A DNA stretch of 64,000 bases from Homarus americanus (Eukaryota; Arthropoda; Malacostraca; Decapoda; Nephropidae), in contig NW_024722158.1 of NCBI RefSeq assembly GCF_018991925.1, forward strand, positions 2,207,673 to 2,271,672, given 5' to 3'. Of this stretch, positions 46,127 through 59,494 are shown one piece after another. Within the stretch, counting starts at the first letter, position 1. Each line of letters opens with the position of its first letter. The notes under the pieces are model-generated. The model was not told the DNA's origin and made no database searches. It was given only the letters and a program-made list of their open reading frames with translations. A program made the position numbers and the translations under genes.

Positions 46127-47393
46127 CAGTACTCCCTCTTTATCGACGGATTTTTTATAGACGGTTTCGATTATCGACGGATTATTTAGCCGGATTTTTA
46201 TTTTGAAATGTGCTTGATATAATCCATTCACGGAAATGTAATATTTTTGCTAAAATGACGTATGTATTACAGTGGAAAGTGGGATCAAATCGTGACGAAA
46301 ACAATGACTTGCGCTTTCTTTCGTTCAAAAGATGTTACCGTAATCACTTTTCGAATGGTTTAGTTAAAAAACTGTTGTATTGTATTACAATAATATCCTA
46401 ATTGACTTGAATAAATATTACGATACCATATTTCTGAATATTTTCATTAAAATCCATCAAAATCATTTTCCTTGTCATCGTCTGCAGCACCAAACAGCTT
46501 CTCCCAGTCCTCTCCTTGAACAGGGCTAGAGGCTACGTGTTTTTCGAATCGTTTTCAGTTAAAAAATTATTACATCACACGTATATTTTACCTAAACTGC
46601 GCCTGAATGAATATATTCTCGGAAATAAATAGTAGTTTTGCTGAAACGTGACGTATTTCAATGTAAAATAGGATAAAATACATGACGAAAACAAAAGACT
46701 TTACCTAACCTTCCAATGTTCTTGAGATGTTACTCGTTTTTTTAATAGTTTTCGGTTAAAATTCTGTTATATTACAATGATATTCTATTCATACTGTGCT
46801 TGATATAATACATTCACGGAAATGTAATATTTTTGTTGAAATGACGTACGTATTAAAGTGGAAAGTGGGATCAAATCGTGACGAAAACAATGACTTGCGC
46901 TTTCTTTCGTTCAAAAGATGTTACCGTAATCACTTTTCGAATGGTTTAGTTAAAAAACTGTTGTATTACAATAATATTCCCTCCTAATTGACTTGAATAA
47001 ATACTTGAATGGAAATATACAATATTTTTGTTGAAAGTACCCGCGTTTCAGTGTAAAGTGTTGTAATAATAAATGGTAAACAATTTGCCTTGGGCATCCG
47101 GATTTTTGGACTTTTACTGTACTGTACACTGTTTTGTTTACTGTAAGGACCGATGTTCACTTCAATAAATGAAATCGTAAGTTTGCTAGTATTTTTGTCC
47201 ACTTATTATATTATTATTTATATACTATTATTTAAGGTTATGTGTAAAGGAAACGCATTAATGCTTAAAGGTACATTTATTCAACATATGCTAATAATAG
47301 TTAGAAAAATTACGTAACCATCACGGTATCGACGGTTTCTTTATCGACTGCCGTTTACAGAACGTAACCCCAGTCGATAAAGAGGGAGTACTG
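46127..47393. mobile_element. Pogo-like TA-target element with internal duplication
   Basis: The termini CAGTACTCCCTCTTTATCGA and its inverted copy are flanked by TA (46125-46126 and 47394-47395). Removing the element and one TA restores the LINE 3' sequence seen in the sister copies. Inside, a segment of ~190 bases at 46203-46390 is repeated at 46795-46977 with high identity, and a more diverged version lies between them. There is no transposase. Termini of this style belong to the Tc1/mariner-pogo group. Confidence 0.85.
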
Positions 47394-47475
47394 TACTTGC
47401 CAACAGCGCATAACAGACGTGACTGATTGCTCAAGAGGCTAACGAGCCGATCAGTGGTTAAGAGGATAAAAGTAT
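47394..47475 (+). mobile_element. 3' tail of LINE copy E
   Basis: ttgccaacagcgcataacag through gaggctaacgagccgatcag to ggataaaagtataaa. This is the continuation of the LINE broken at 46126. Confidence 0.9.
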
Positions 47476-47490
47476 AAAAAAAAGTAAGCA

Positions 47491-49925
47491 CAGTAGTATG
47501 TCCTCACTTAACGTTGGGGTCACGTTTCTGAAAACACCTAATACAAAACAACGTTTAGCGGATCAATTTTCCCATAAGAAATAGATAAAATACGGGCGTT
47601 ACGTTCCTGAGCCTCCCTTTGCCCCATGAAATACATTACATATACAGAAAATCATTGCCAATTCTATAGAATATAGTGCATGCATATACAACTACTGTAC
47701 TGTTTGTACTGTATAGATACTCACCGATGGGTGGAGGTGGTAGACCGAGTGTCTGGTGGGTAGTGAAGCGGAAGAGGCGGATGGCGGGGGCGGAGGAGGA
47801 GGGTGGGAGTGGAAGAGGGCGGGAGAAGAGGAAGGTGGTGAGTCACTGAGACTCTGCGGCTGCCTCCTCCTCTTACTCTAACTGGGGTTCCTCCGCCACT
47901 GTTTGCTCCTCTTCTGCCGCTGTTTGCTCCTCCTCCGTTGATGTTTGTTCCTATTCTGTTGTTGTTTGTTCCTCCTCGGCTGCCAGCTGTTGTGAAAAAT
48001 TTCCTTCTGCCGTCTAGCAACAAAAAAATTAATCCAGTGTTGACTGCTTGGTGCTACTCTTCTTCTTCTCCTTATACATCTCAGTGTAACAACCAAGACT
48101 CTCATCAATGCTACATTGAACCTTTCAGCTATGTTCTCTGTTTGGGTCGTCATCTACAAGGATTTTTATATCTTGCTAGATCATGTTGAATGCTTCTGCC
48201 AGCCTCTTGGTAGTTACCGTTCGTTGTGGTTCTTCTTCTTCGTCGTCGATGTCTTCAACGGGACTGTGTTCTGTTAGTTGTTGCAGATCTTCGCTGGTGA
48301 GCTCTTCTGTATGGGATGCCAGGACGTCCTCAATATCCTCTGATTCCAGCTCATCAAAGCCTGCCTCTCTAGCTAGGACCAAGTCTGTGAATCCCGTAAG
48401 ACTGTTGATGCACTTGGGCCCACAGTTAACCCCACACACCATTCAGGCAACTTTCTGAAACCTCTTCCCATGCCTTGCCAATGTTATCAATTGCATGAAG
48501 AATGTTGAAGCCAATATTCTCCGATCGTAGGTTTATTATCTTCGCCTGTAGCCTTGAACAGCTGGGCCATGGTGTGGCATAAATAATACAGTATGCCTTG
48601 AATGTGGCGATGACGCCTTGGTCGATAGGCTGCATCAGTGCTGTAGTGTTGGGAGGCAGGGCACAACTTTTACACTGTCATGCAAGTCATTGAGATTGGA
48701 TGAGCTGGAGCATTGTCATGGATCAGAAGAATTTTGAAGTCAAGGTTCTCCTTGGCACAGTATTCCTTCATTGCAGAGACGGAGTACACGGTTACCACTG
48801 GCTAAATATGGAGCCGGTTATCCATGCCTTTTTGTTTTCCTTGTAGATCACTGGAAGGTGATCCTTAGAGAAACCTTTCAGGGCCCGTGGGTTGGCAGCG
48901 CGAGAAATCAGCATAAGCTTCAGCTTGAAGTCACCGGCAGCGTTTGCGCCAAGCATCAGCGTCAAGCGGTCTTTTCCCGCTTTAAAACCTGGCGCTCTTT
49001 TCTCCTCCTTGGAGATATAGGTCCTCTCGGGCATCCTCTTCCAAAAGAGACCAGTCTCATCCACATCGAAGACTTGCTTCGGTGAGTAGCCTCCTTGCTG
49101 GATAATCCGTTTGAATTCTGGCGGGAATGTCTCGACAGCAGCCGTTTCTGAACTGGCAGCTTCACCAGTCATCTTTATATTGTTGAAGTTATAACGACAC
49201 TTAAATTGTTGAAACCATCCTCAGCTGGCCGTAAAGGTCACATCCTTCGATCTTTCACCCGCTTCTGCCTTTAAGTCGTCAAAGAAGGATGTGACCTTAT
49301 GCTGGATAACCATAAAGCTCACAGGGGCATTGCATTGATTCTGGTCCTCCATCCACATTGCCAGCATCTTTTCCAAATTTTCTATCACAGAGCTTCTGGT
49401 ACGAGTTGTCTTAGTAGCACTCAGAGAAAAACCACTTGCAACACTAACCTTAATCTTGTCAGCGTTGGTCCTGATAGTAAGCACCGGTGTGGGGGTTTAA
49501 ACAAGCACTGCACATTCCCCTTTTTCAAAATGGCCAAATATATCCATTTTCGTAGCCAGAGTAATGGTCTTACATTGTCTCTTCAGCATTGATGGGACTC
49601 TTGGAAGCCATTTCGAATGGTTAGAGTACAGTTTTAGAGCAAAACCACTTAAGCACACATGAATGATGTGAAGTCCTAACAAAGACTACCTCGGCGTCGC
49701 TTGGGGACGCTGTGACATTCCGCGAGTGAGAGCAGCTCGCTGAGCCAAGAGAGCGAAGCACGGCCAGACGAGAATGGGTGATGCGCCATAGAAAGTAGTC
49801 CCTGGCGACTCAAAACGCCGGAGTATCGGATCACCGGGACGTTAAACGAATTTTTGGTCTCTAAAGTTTAGCGACGTAGTACCGAAACAACGTTAAGCGG
49901 GACGACGTGAGGCGAGGACTTACTG
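47491..49925 (-). mobile_element. Tigger/pogo-type DNA transposon
   Basis: The right terminus (CAGTAAGTCCTCGCCTCACG read inward from 49925) and left terminus (cagtagtatgtcctcactta at 47491) are inverted and share the ttaacgttg motif further in. The right flank begins TA; the left flank is CA, perhaps mutated. The element carries a decayed transposase on the minus strand. Confidence 0.8.
48010..49611 (-). pseudogene. Tigger-like transposase, decayed
   Basis: From an ATG at 49611 (MASKSPI) the N-terminal helix-turn-helix continues after a frameshift as ITLATKMDIFGHFEKGE. A CENP-B-type DNA-binding region follows (NLEKMLAMWMEDQNQ). The DDE domain has FDVDETGLFWKRMPERTYIS with the first catalytic Asp, then PGFKAGKDRLTLMLGANAAG. 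The second Asp is in LLIHDNAPAHP-like sequence near 48715, and MQPIDQGVIATFKAY lies near 48600. A C-terminal acidic part (48442-48176) and a basic tail follow. At least four frameshifts or stops break it. It would have bound and cut the terminal inverted repeats. Confidence 0.85.
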
Positions 49926-50477
49926 TAAAGCACAATGAGTATTGCATCCCAGAAATAAGAAAACTTGTGATAAATGGATAAATGACTGCAAGAGTTCTGA
50001 TAAACACCACATTAAGCTAGCTGATAACTATTTGAAGAGAGTTCATATTTTTTTGTATCGCGACACTAATGTGATGTCATTGAATGGGGTGGAGCTAAAG
50101 TTCATGATGTTTCAGCAGTTTGTCCTTACTGTTTATAATACTTCTAACAAATAATTCTTGCTGTACTCTCTAGGAAATAATGACTAATGATAGATAATAA
50201 TTGTTAATGAGGGCACCACCAAGTTAAAAGCAGAAATATATTGTAATGTTTACGCAGCAGCAAGCATTCTCAAATCAAAGTCCAGACTCTGTCATCACTT
50301 CTATACTGACCCGTATCTTCATGAATGTTAAGCTTTAATAGCAACGTAGAGTTTATGAGTCACATAGGTTTATTAGAGGCACATTTAAATCTCTAGAATA
50401 GATAATATCTGCATGTGTATGCTGTGACGTCTGAGTGGGTCAGATGATAATGTAAACATTGTGGCTTACAGGTTATA
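49926..50477. other. No gene recognised
   Basis: A 70-codon plus frame (49942-50154) with no clear family; the spacing of its Cys, Trp and Lys residues is only vaguely like a DNA-binding finger. Confidence 0.35.
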
Positions 50478-50640
50478 CAGGTTGACAATCCCTTATCCGA
50501 AATCCTTGGGGCCAGAGGCATTTCGGATTTCAGAATTTTTCGGTTTTCAGAACGGTTATTTTTTATTTGTAATTTTATTTTTTATTATTAGCCCACCTGG
50601 GCACAAGTCACTGACCCACATTGGGGCCTGGGAGGTGAAA

Positions 50641-50656
50641 ATATAATAATAATAAT

Positions 50657-50742
<86 letters not shown>
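50641..50742. repeat. TAA microsatellite
   Basis: About 34 units with one early interruption (aattat). It follows module M directly. Confidence 0.97.
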
Positions 50743-50743
<1 letters not shown>

Positions 50744-50807
50744 TCATAGGTCTAGGTCGTGTTTCTCACTTTTTATCTTTTTTCATTCTTGTATTTCTTT
50801 ATTATTA

Positions 50808-52231
50808 CAGGTTGTACCTCTCTAGTCCGGCAACCTCGGGACCTGACCGGTGCCGGACCATGGAAATTCACCCTTTTCCTGGATAGATAGTGACTTGTGC
50901 TTATGCTTGGAAGCACTAGCACCACTTTCTCTGCATCATGGTCCCTTTGAAGACATATTGAAGGGTTAAATGTCGTATAGTAGCTTCTCAAATTTCGCGA
51001 GTTTTTAATTCTTAACGTATTTTATTGGAACACACAAAAAAATAAATAAATAAAAATTTTGACAGCGGAAACTTGAATTTCGACGGGTTTGAACGGCCCG
51101 CCAACGTGCAGACGACGTGCATAATGTGTAAACAGCGTCATTTCTCTTATGTACAAAAGATTCATTATTGTTTATTACTGAATGTCTTTTTTATTGAATT
51201 AATGTTTATGTGTGCAAAATGGGCAATACAATTCATTAATAATACGTAGAATATTAAAACACACGAGGAAATGACACAGCATTGTTTTCGTTGATTACAA
51301 AACCAGTGACTGACTGGTTCTACATATAAAACTGAAGAAAATAAGACCTTGGTTGTAGCTGTAGTAAAATTAATATGGTTGTTTTAAGTAATGTTATTTA
51401 ATGTTAATAAATGCAACAATAGAAGTAGCTTACGATAATGGTAAAGAAAAAAGAGAGATCGCGTATGTAAGTGAGCATGCGCACACGTGAAAACATATCA
51501 TCATTACTTTACATAAGAATATGAAAGCAACACTTATTTACTGTTCATATATATTTTAATTAATGTTTCTGAATTTGTTTTTATTGAATTAATGTTTGTG
51601 TGTGCAAAATTAACAATACAATTTATTAATAATACGTGGAATATTAGAGGAGACGAGACGGCTGCCGGCATTGTTTATGTTAAAGCTTACAAAACCAGTG
51701 ACTTATTGGTTCTACATATAAAACTGAAGAAAATAAGATCCTGATTTTAGCTGTAGTAAAATTAATGTTATGCTATTTAATGTTAAAAATTGAACAATAT
51801 AAGTACCATTAATGGTAAAAAAAAAGTGAGACTGCGCTTATGTAAGTGCGCACATGTGAAAACATATCGCCATTACTATACATAAGAATATGAAAGCAGC
51901 ACTTATTTACTGCTCATATATATTGAAGGGTTAAATGTTGTACTCTGAATAGACAAGCAGAGAGAGAGCAGCCGAACTGCCGGATGTAAACAAACTTTAA
52001 TTTCCCGCGGCTGTTTTTTTTTTTTTAAGGGGATTAGCCCACCCGGGCATAGGTCACTGACCCACATTGGGGCCTGAGGGGCAAAAATTTAATACTCCTG
52101 TAATAATAATAATTCAGATAAGTAAAAAAGAAAAAAAAGCTGCCTATCTACCTATTGGACAAACTAAAATCGTTCCAGATCACGGGAGTTTCCGAACCAC
52201 AGAATGCTGGACTAGAGAGGTGTACCACCTG
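50808..52231. mobile_element. Pogo-type element, family B copy 2
   Basis: 1,424 bp. Termini are CAGGTTGTACCTCTCTAGTC and an inverted copy ending CCACCTG, with TA on both sides. It has two tandem versions of a ~383-bp segment (around 51190 and 51590) that is single in copy 1. Module M lies near the right end (52013-52090). There is no transposase frame. Confidence 0.85.
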
Positions 52232-52390
52232 TATTATTATTACTATTATTATTATTTTATTAATACAGTATTATTGTTATTATTATTATTATTATTAATT
52301 TTATTATTATATTTCTTCTTATTATTATTGTTATTATTATTTTATTTTGGTGTATTTTTTAGTAAAATTTTTATTTACTATGAATAATTC

Positions 52391-53167
52391 CATAATTCTC
52401 CAACTATTAGTACATTATGTTTAAATTTATTGGGAGACAGCTGTATACTAACGTGTGCTTGACTTGAGGAGACGATTGAACAAGCATTGGGAAGATAAAG
52501 ATACTGCAGTATAACCTCAATTATCTGGCATTTAACCATCCAGAACTCACATGCAACTAGCATTCTTTTGGAGGGGTTATTTCCAGTGTTATTTCCAGTA
52601 CATAATGTCTAAACACGTTTAAGAAATCAAGAAAATCGGTTTGAATTTGGTGCCACTTCGCCCGTGGTTTCATTTCTGGACGCTAGAGGTGCTGTGTCCG
52701 TCCTCCATGTTTTGGCCAAGCACATTGGGTGCCGCAGTTACAGTGCCCTTGGTGAAGAAAACTTTAGTGTTTAAAGAACTTAACAAGCCTGACAAAGAGT
52801 AGTGAATTAAGTGATTATTGTACACATGTTTACTCAAGCTCAACAAGTATGTTACAATATGCTATTGTAATTTGCTACATTATTGGAAAGTGAATAGTGA
52901 AAGGTGTATACTGTGTTAATTTTTGAAAGATGCTACGCCAAATTGTATGTTTTGTTTACTGACCACTAGAGGGCAGGCTATGATTAACCTGGAGCCTCAT
53001 GCAACGTCTCTCCCTCAAAACCTCCACAAAAAACTTGAAACGTTAAGTGAAACTACAATGTTTACAAGGGAAGAGTCTGAAAAAACTAGTGACTGAGTGT
53101 TGACAATTCACTTCAAGAGAGAAATTAGCAGCAAAAGTGTCGACATGGTACAAAGGAGATCAGCAAC
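52391..53167. other. Flank or LTR region upstream of the Mag-like Gypsy gag
   Basis: No protein recognised. From its place it could hold the 5' LTR and leader of the element at 53168, but no matching 3' LTR exists to define it. Confidence 0.35.
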
Positions 53168-54585
53168 ATGGCTGAGAATCTGGATCTAGCAAGGAAACTT
53201 TCTTTGGGCAGTGACAGTGAGAGTGCATGGGAAATTTTCAAACAGAAGTTTTACTTGTATCTGCTAGCGTCAGAAAAGGAAGACAAAGAAGAATCGCCGA
53301 AGGTTGCTTTGCTGTTGACAACAGGAGGTGATGAACTTCTGTATGTCTATAATTCCTTCAACTTCCCAGCTCCAGCAGATGGCGAGCCAGACCCTTCTCA
53401 GGTACTTAGTTCAGTATTAGCTAAGTTTGACTAACACTTTGCACAAAGAAAGAACGAGTTAGCTTCCAGATACAAATTTAGAAAGTGTATGCAGCGCTCA
53501 GGTGAAACTCTAGACTCTTACATCACTAGGTTGAAGAGTTTGATTAAAGGCTGCAGCTATGACAGCCAGCAAGATAAGGAACTTAGGGATCAGATAGTGT
53601 TTGGATGTTGTGATGACTCATTACACAGAAATTTTTTTAATATGAATGATCTGACTCTTAAGAAAACCATTGATCTTGTGTAGCTCATGAAGCAGCAAGG
53701 ACGCAGATGAATGTGTACAGAGAAGAAAACACTGACGTTGTGCAAAATATAAAAGAGAAGAGTTTCCAGAAGAAAATGAACAGAAACAAAAATATAATGA
53801 GATAGCTAGTGGTAAATCTCATCAAATAAATGGTGAATCCAGACTAAAAGAATGTAAATTCTGTGGACAGAAACATATGTGGAACAAAGAGAAGTGTCCA
53901 GCCTATGGCAAGAAGTGCTCCAAGTGTGTCAAACTAAATCACTTCGCTTCAAGATGTCGCACTAAGGGATCAAGTAAAATCCACGCTGTAGAAGATGACC
54001 TACCGGGTGATGAGCCGGTGGAATATCTCCTAAAAGTGGCATCGAAGAATGTCAAGTTAGTGAAGACAGACATTGAAATTGGGAACAAAATTGTGAAATT
54101 CCAGGTTGACTGGAGCAAGCGTTAACGTCATTCCTGTTAAGTGTGTTCCAGATGTGACGTGAGAGTCAATGATTGGACGTCTTCAGTTATTAAGCCATTA
54201 GGTAAATGTAGAATTGTTATTAGAAACTGTAGAAATGATAATAAATATTCAGTTGAGTTTGTTATTGTGAAGGAACATTATACTCCATTACTGAGCAAAA
54301 GAACATCAGAACAACTGAAGTTGATCATTGTGAATTATGACAATATAAGCACACTAAATGATGTTTTGAGTAATTGTGATGACGTTTTTAATGATGACTT
54401 CGGAACCTTGCCTGGAAAAGTTAATTTGACAGTGGATGATAATCTAAAACCTGTAGCCATATCCGCTTGTAGAGTTCAAATAAGCTTAAAGAATAAAGTG
54501 TTAAGGAAGCTAAAAGAAATGGAACAGAGTAATATAATAGCAAAGGTTGAACAGCCAACAGATTGGGTTAGTAGGATGGTATCAG
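53168..54585 (+). pseudogene. Mag-like Ty3/Gypsy element: gag, protease and start of RT
   Basis: Gag starts MAENLDLARKLSLGSDSESA. In-frame stops are at 53432-53434 and 53681-53683, then the frame shifts. Zinc knuckles follow (CKFCGQKHMWNKEKC and CSKCVKLNHFASRC). The protease strand reads KIVKFQVD and then leaves frame at about 54110, where two bases are missing inside the expected Asp-Thr-Gly motif. RT fingers follow (FGTLPGKVNLTVDDNLKP, QPTDWVSRM) and are cut at 54585 by an inserted element. The gag and knuckle style match Mag/K02A2.6-type Gypsy elements. Confidence 0.85.
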
Positions 54586-56486
54586 TGTAACGACCGCGGT
54601 CATACACGTCAGTTAGCGCCAAAATCAAACGATTCATATTACGCTCAATGGCCCACAAAACATGTAACTCTGCTTTCGTTTGAGTCCTCCATCTGAGGAG
54701 TCCGTTTTCTCATCGCTTCAAGACACCTCAGTCCTCCGTTATCCCATTTTCTCTGACTTACTGAAACCAACCTCTCAAAAAAATGAATTTGAATGTGAGA
54801 GAGAACCCCCTTGTTTTGAGTCAACTTAGATATGTCTGTTTACAGTTGGAACATTCAAGATCCATTATGAGTGGTGTTGAACGTTTCAACTGTCCTTATT
54901 GTTAGTAAAACGTGTCAAGTAAGTGAGTGTCGGGTTGGCCAGCTAGAGTGGCGTATTTTATGTCGTCCGTGGGGATACCCATGAGTTTCTGATCGCTACT
55001 GAAGTTATATTATTTTGTCGCCCCGACATCAGAGAATCTGATGTTTATAGTTTAGTTAGTGTCAGTTGTCTATTTAAGAAAGTCATTAATCTCCTGAACA
55101 GTTCCTGCCAAACTCAAAATTCTCCAAGACTTAACGGCCGTTTGACTTGAGATGTGGTTTGCGGTCAGGCCAATAGAGTTGCGAACGCATATATAACTCC
55201 ATTTCACCTCTTTACTGACAAACTCAATCTCTGATTAGATCATAAATATAGATGTAGAAAATTAGCCTGAACTGTGACACTGACGGTCACAGCTAGTAGG
55301 GATATGCCCTCAGGCCCGTATATATGCCGGCGCGCGAGGAAAAATCACTCCCTCTCTGATTTCTCCTCCACGTCTCCAGGTATGTTAACGTGTGTTCCAC
55401 GCCGCCATATTAATTCAGTTTAACTTAGTCAATTTTGTGAATATCAGTGTTCATGTTTTAACATAGTAACTTCTGTGCCAATTAAGTCGAGTAACGTAGA
55501 GATTTAGATATCGTCTGGACCGTTGCCAGACATATGTTTGTTTAGTGAAGTTAAATATTCACTCTCCCTCTGTGATTTCTCCTCCACGTCTCCAGGACGC
55601 TGATTGTGTGTTAGCAACACTCCTGAGGTTCGGTAGCTGCCTATGGGCAAGATGGTTCTCGAAGGATGTCTTTAAGGGGGGGCGATTAGAATCCCAGGAC
55701 GCGATTCCCCCGGGAGGCACCATCAACAACTCTGCCAGTTTGTCACGAGTCAACCTCCCTGGGTGCACCTAGCGAGCGAGCCTTCAGCTTGGCGGACGCT
55801 GTAAACAAATGTGCCCCGCTGACTCCACCCGGTGATTGTAATCCATCTATTTGCATGGCGCAGTATCGGGCCATGTTTGGAGGGATAACTAGCAGAAATA
55901 TAGTATCCCAGGTTAAGTATTGAACCACTGAATGAGAGTTCAAGGTGCCATGTTGTTCCTTGCGAACTAACCGGAGGTATTGTATGTTGCTATCATTGTG
56001 GAGTTGTCCAGTGTGTTATGTAACGATAACCTGAGAGTATAATGTTATAACCAAGAATTGAAGAGGTAACTTGTTACTTGTAAAAGTAAGACCTGATGGT
56101 CCAGTGATATCTTGTGTATAATAATTACTGAATCTCATTTGTCAAAGGAATAATACCACAACTCTCTAATGAAGTAATAAATACTTGGAGGTGTTAAAGG
56201 AGGTAATAAGTTCTTGAAGTGTTTGATGACTTAATAAGTATTTGCGGTTCTGTTTTGACTGAGTGAATTTAAGATGCATCTTATCCACTTACCGTGTTAA
56301 TAAATATTGAATTAGTAATCTACGAGTATCACCACTCTACTCCTTCTAAACATTGGTTCCCAGAAAATAATGCTTACTCACGTGCCTATACATCTACCAC
56401 ACTACCCAAAAACTTTCCATGAGTTATGTTATATACTAAAAATCTGGGTGGTGGCATTTATCCTTGTAAGTATAGTAAGTGTTGTA

Positions 56487-57138
<652 letters not shown>

Positions 57139-57252
57139 TACTAAGAATAACATGGTTCCCCAGACTAACCCATGTATGAGAATATAAGTAAAACAGAGTA
57201 AATACTTCAGAAAGGTAAGGACATATAAATTTAGAAAATATAATATACAGTA

Positions 57253-58069
57253 CAGTGGTCCCTCGGTTAACGAACGCATCGGTTAACGAAATTTCGGTTA
57301 ACGAACTGCCTCCCACAAGATTCTCAAATTCGGTTAACGAATTTCTTACGAACCGACCTCAACATGTTTTCGCTTGCACTGGCCGGTCAACCAGCTTTAG
57401 TATTAGTCCGCCAATACATTAATCGGTTCTAGGGCTTAAATTCCTTACTATTTTAGCAAATATCAAGAAGTTTATACTATTCAATAATTTTAAAAGTTTA
57501 ATATTAAATTTTTTAGTCATTTTAACAATTATTGAACATAATTGAAGGTAAAGTGACTAGTTTAATGCGCGGCATCCAGCCTCTTAACACAGCAAACAGG
57601 CGTTAGTCTCTCTCTGTTTTCACTGGAGGTAACATCTTGCTTGAGACTCTCTTCAACTAAACGCTTTTTTTCTGTGTTTCCAAGCAAATTATTGGTCATT
57701 TTGAAATATATTTTACATATTGACAATATATAATGCAGTGCAGTGTTGATTTAAAGAAAATAATCTTGAAATACACCAAGAGAACTAAAATTTTATGGGT
57801 GAAATGGTGCCATGGGGTGACTTCTCTTCCACCCCAATGCCTTCTCTTCTTCCTTCTCCTCCACTCCCATTCTAATTCCCATCATCATCATCATCCAGGA
57901 GCCTTCTACATACACACCTCAAAGTAAGTGAACTTTTCTACCATTTTTGTTGAGTTTAGGCAATTTTCGGTGAGCTGGAACCAATTACCCAAAAACCCAT
58001 TGAAACAATGGTTTCGGTTAACGAACAACCTGCTGGAACGGATTGTGTTTGTTAACCGAGGGATCACTG
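57253..58069. mobile_element. Pogo-like element with cagtggtccctcggttaacg termini
   Basis: 817 bp, ends inverted, TA at 57251-57252 and 58070-58071. The motif ttcggttaacgaa repeats near both ends. A minus-strand remnant (TNNLLGNTEKKRLVEES, about 57700-57640) resembles the C-terminal end of Tigger-type transposases, so it is probably a deletion derivative. Confidence 0.8.
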
Positions 58070-58071
58070 TA

Positions 58072-59494
58072 CAGGTTGCACCTCTCTAGTCCGGCAACCT
58101 CGGGACCTGACCGGTGCCGGACCATGGAAATTCACCCTTTTCCTGGATAGATAGTGACTTGTGCTTATGCATCATGGTCTCTTTTAAGACATATTGAAGG
58201 GTTAAATGTCGTATAGTAGCTTCTCAAATTTCGCGAGTTTTTAATTCAACGTATTTTATTGGAACACACTCACAAAAAAAAATAAATAAAAAATTTGACG
58301 GCGGAAACTTGAATTTCGACGGGTTTGATCGGCCCGCCAACGTGCAGACGACGTGCATAATCGTGTACAAAAGATTCATTATTGTTTATTACTGAATGTC
58401 TTTTTTATTGAATTAATGTTTGTGTGTGCAAAATGAGCAATACAATTCATTAATAATACGTAGAATATTAAAACACACGAGGAAATGACACAGCATTGTT
58501 TTCGTTGATTACAAAACCAGTGACTGACTGGTTCTACATATAAAACTGAAGAAAATAAGACCTTGGTTGTAGCTGTAGTAAAATTAATATGGTTGTTTTA
58601 AGTAATTTTATTTAATGTTAATAAATGGAACAATAGAAGTAGCTAACGATGCTGGTAAAGAAAAAAGAGAGATCGCGTATGTAAGTGCGCACACGTGAAA
58701 ATATATTGTCATTACTTTACATAAGAATATGAAAGCAACACTTATTTACTGTTCATATATATTTTAATTAATGTTTCTGAATTTATTTTTATTGAATTAA
58801 TGTTTGTGTGTGCAAAATTAACAATACAATTTATTAATAATACGTGGAATATTAAAACACACGAGAAGACGAGACGGCTGCCGGCATTGTTTATGTTAAA
58901 GCTTACAAAACCAGTGACTGATTGGTTCTACATATAAAACTGAAGAAAATAAGACCCTGATTGTAGCTGTAGTAAAATTAATGTAAAAAAAATAATATGG
59001 TTGTTTGAAGTACCTGTAATGTTATTTTATGTTAATAAATGGAACAATATAAGTAGCTAACCATTAATGGTAAAAAAAAGTGAGACTGCGTGTATGTAAG
59101 TGCGCACATGTGAAAACATATCGTCATTACTCTACATAAGAATATGAAAGCAACACTTATTTACTGCTCATATATATTGAAGGGTTAAATGTTGTACTCT
59201 GTATAGACAAGCAGAGAGAGAGAGAGCAGCCGAACTGCCGGATGTAAACAAACCTTAATTTCCCGCGGCTTTGTCGTTGTTTTTTTTTTACGGGGATTAG
59301 CCCACCCGGGCATAGGTCACTGACCCACATTGGAGCCTGAGGGGCAAAAATTTAATACTCCTGTAATAATAATAATAATTCAGATAAGAAGAAAAAAAAA
59401 AAAGTTTCCTATCTACCTATTGGACAAACTAAAATCGTTCCGGACCACAGGAGTTTCCGGACCACAGAATGCCGGACTAGAGAGGTACAACCTG
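58072..59494. mobile_element. Pogo-type element, family B copy 3
   Basis: 1,423 bp, near-identical to 50808-52231, including the internal ~383-bp tandem duplication (58415 and 58798) and module M near the right end (59280-59375). The left flanking TA (58070-58071) is shared with the preceding element; the right TA is 59495-59496. Confidence 0.9.

Larger units (their letters stand above)
50478..52390. mobile_element. Pogo-like element, family C copy 1, interrupted
   Basis: It starts CAGGTTGACAATCCCTTATC after TA (50476-50477). It contains module M, a long TAA microsatellite (50641-50742) and the ggtctaggtcgtgtttctca segment, all as in the copy at 56487-57138. It is split at a TA by the family B element (50808-52231) and resumes at 52234 with attattattttattaatac, matching 56800 onward. 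Its right terminus is missing. Confidence 0.8.

Noticed and set aside
47721..48023. Arg/Gly/Asn-rich 100-codon minus-strand gene
   Set aside because: It overlaps the decayed Tigger C-terminus and a GGA-rich low-complexity stretch; composition alone explains it.
50556..50747. Poly-tyrosine open frame (also at 56429-56752)
   Set aside because: Translation of the TAA/ATT microsatellite.
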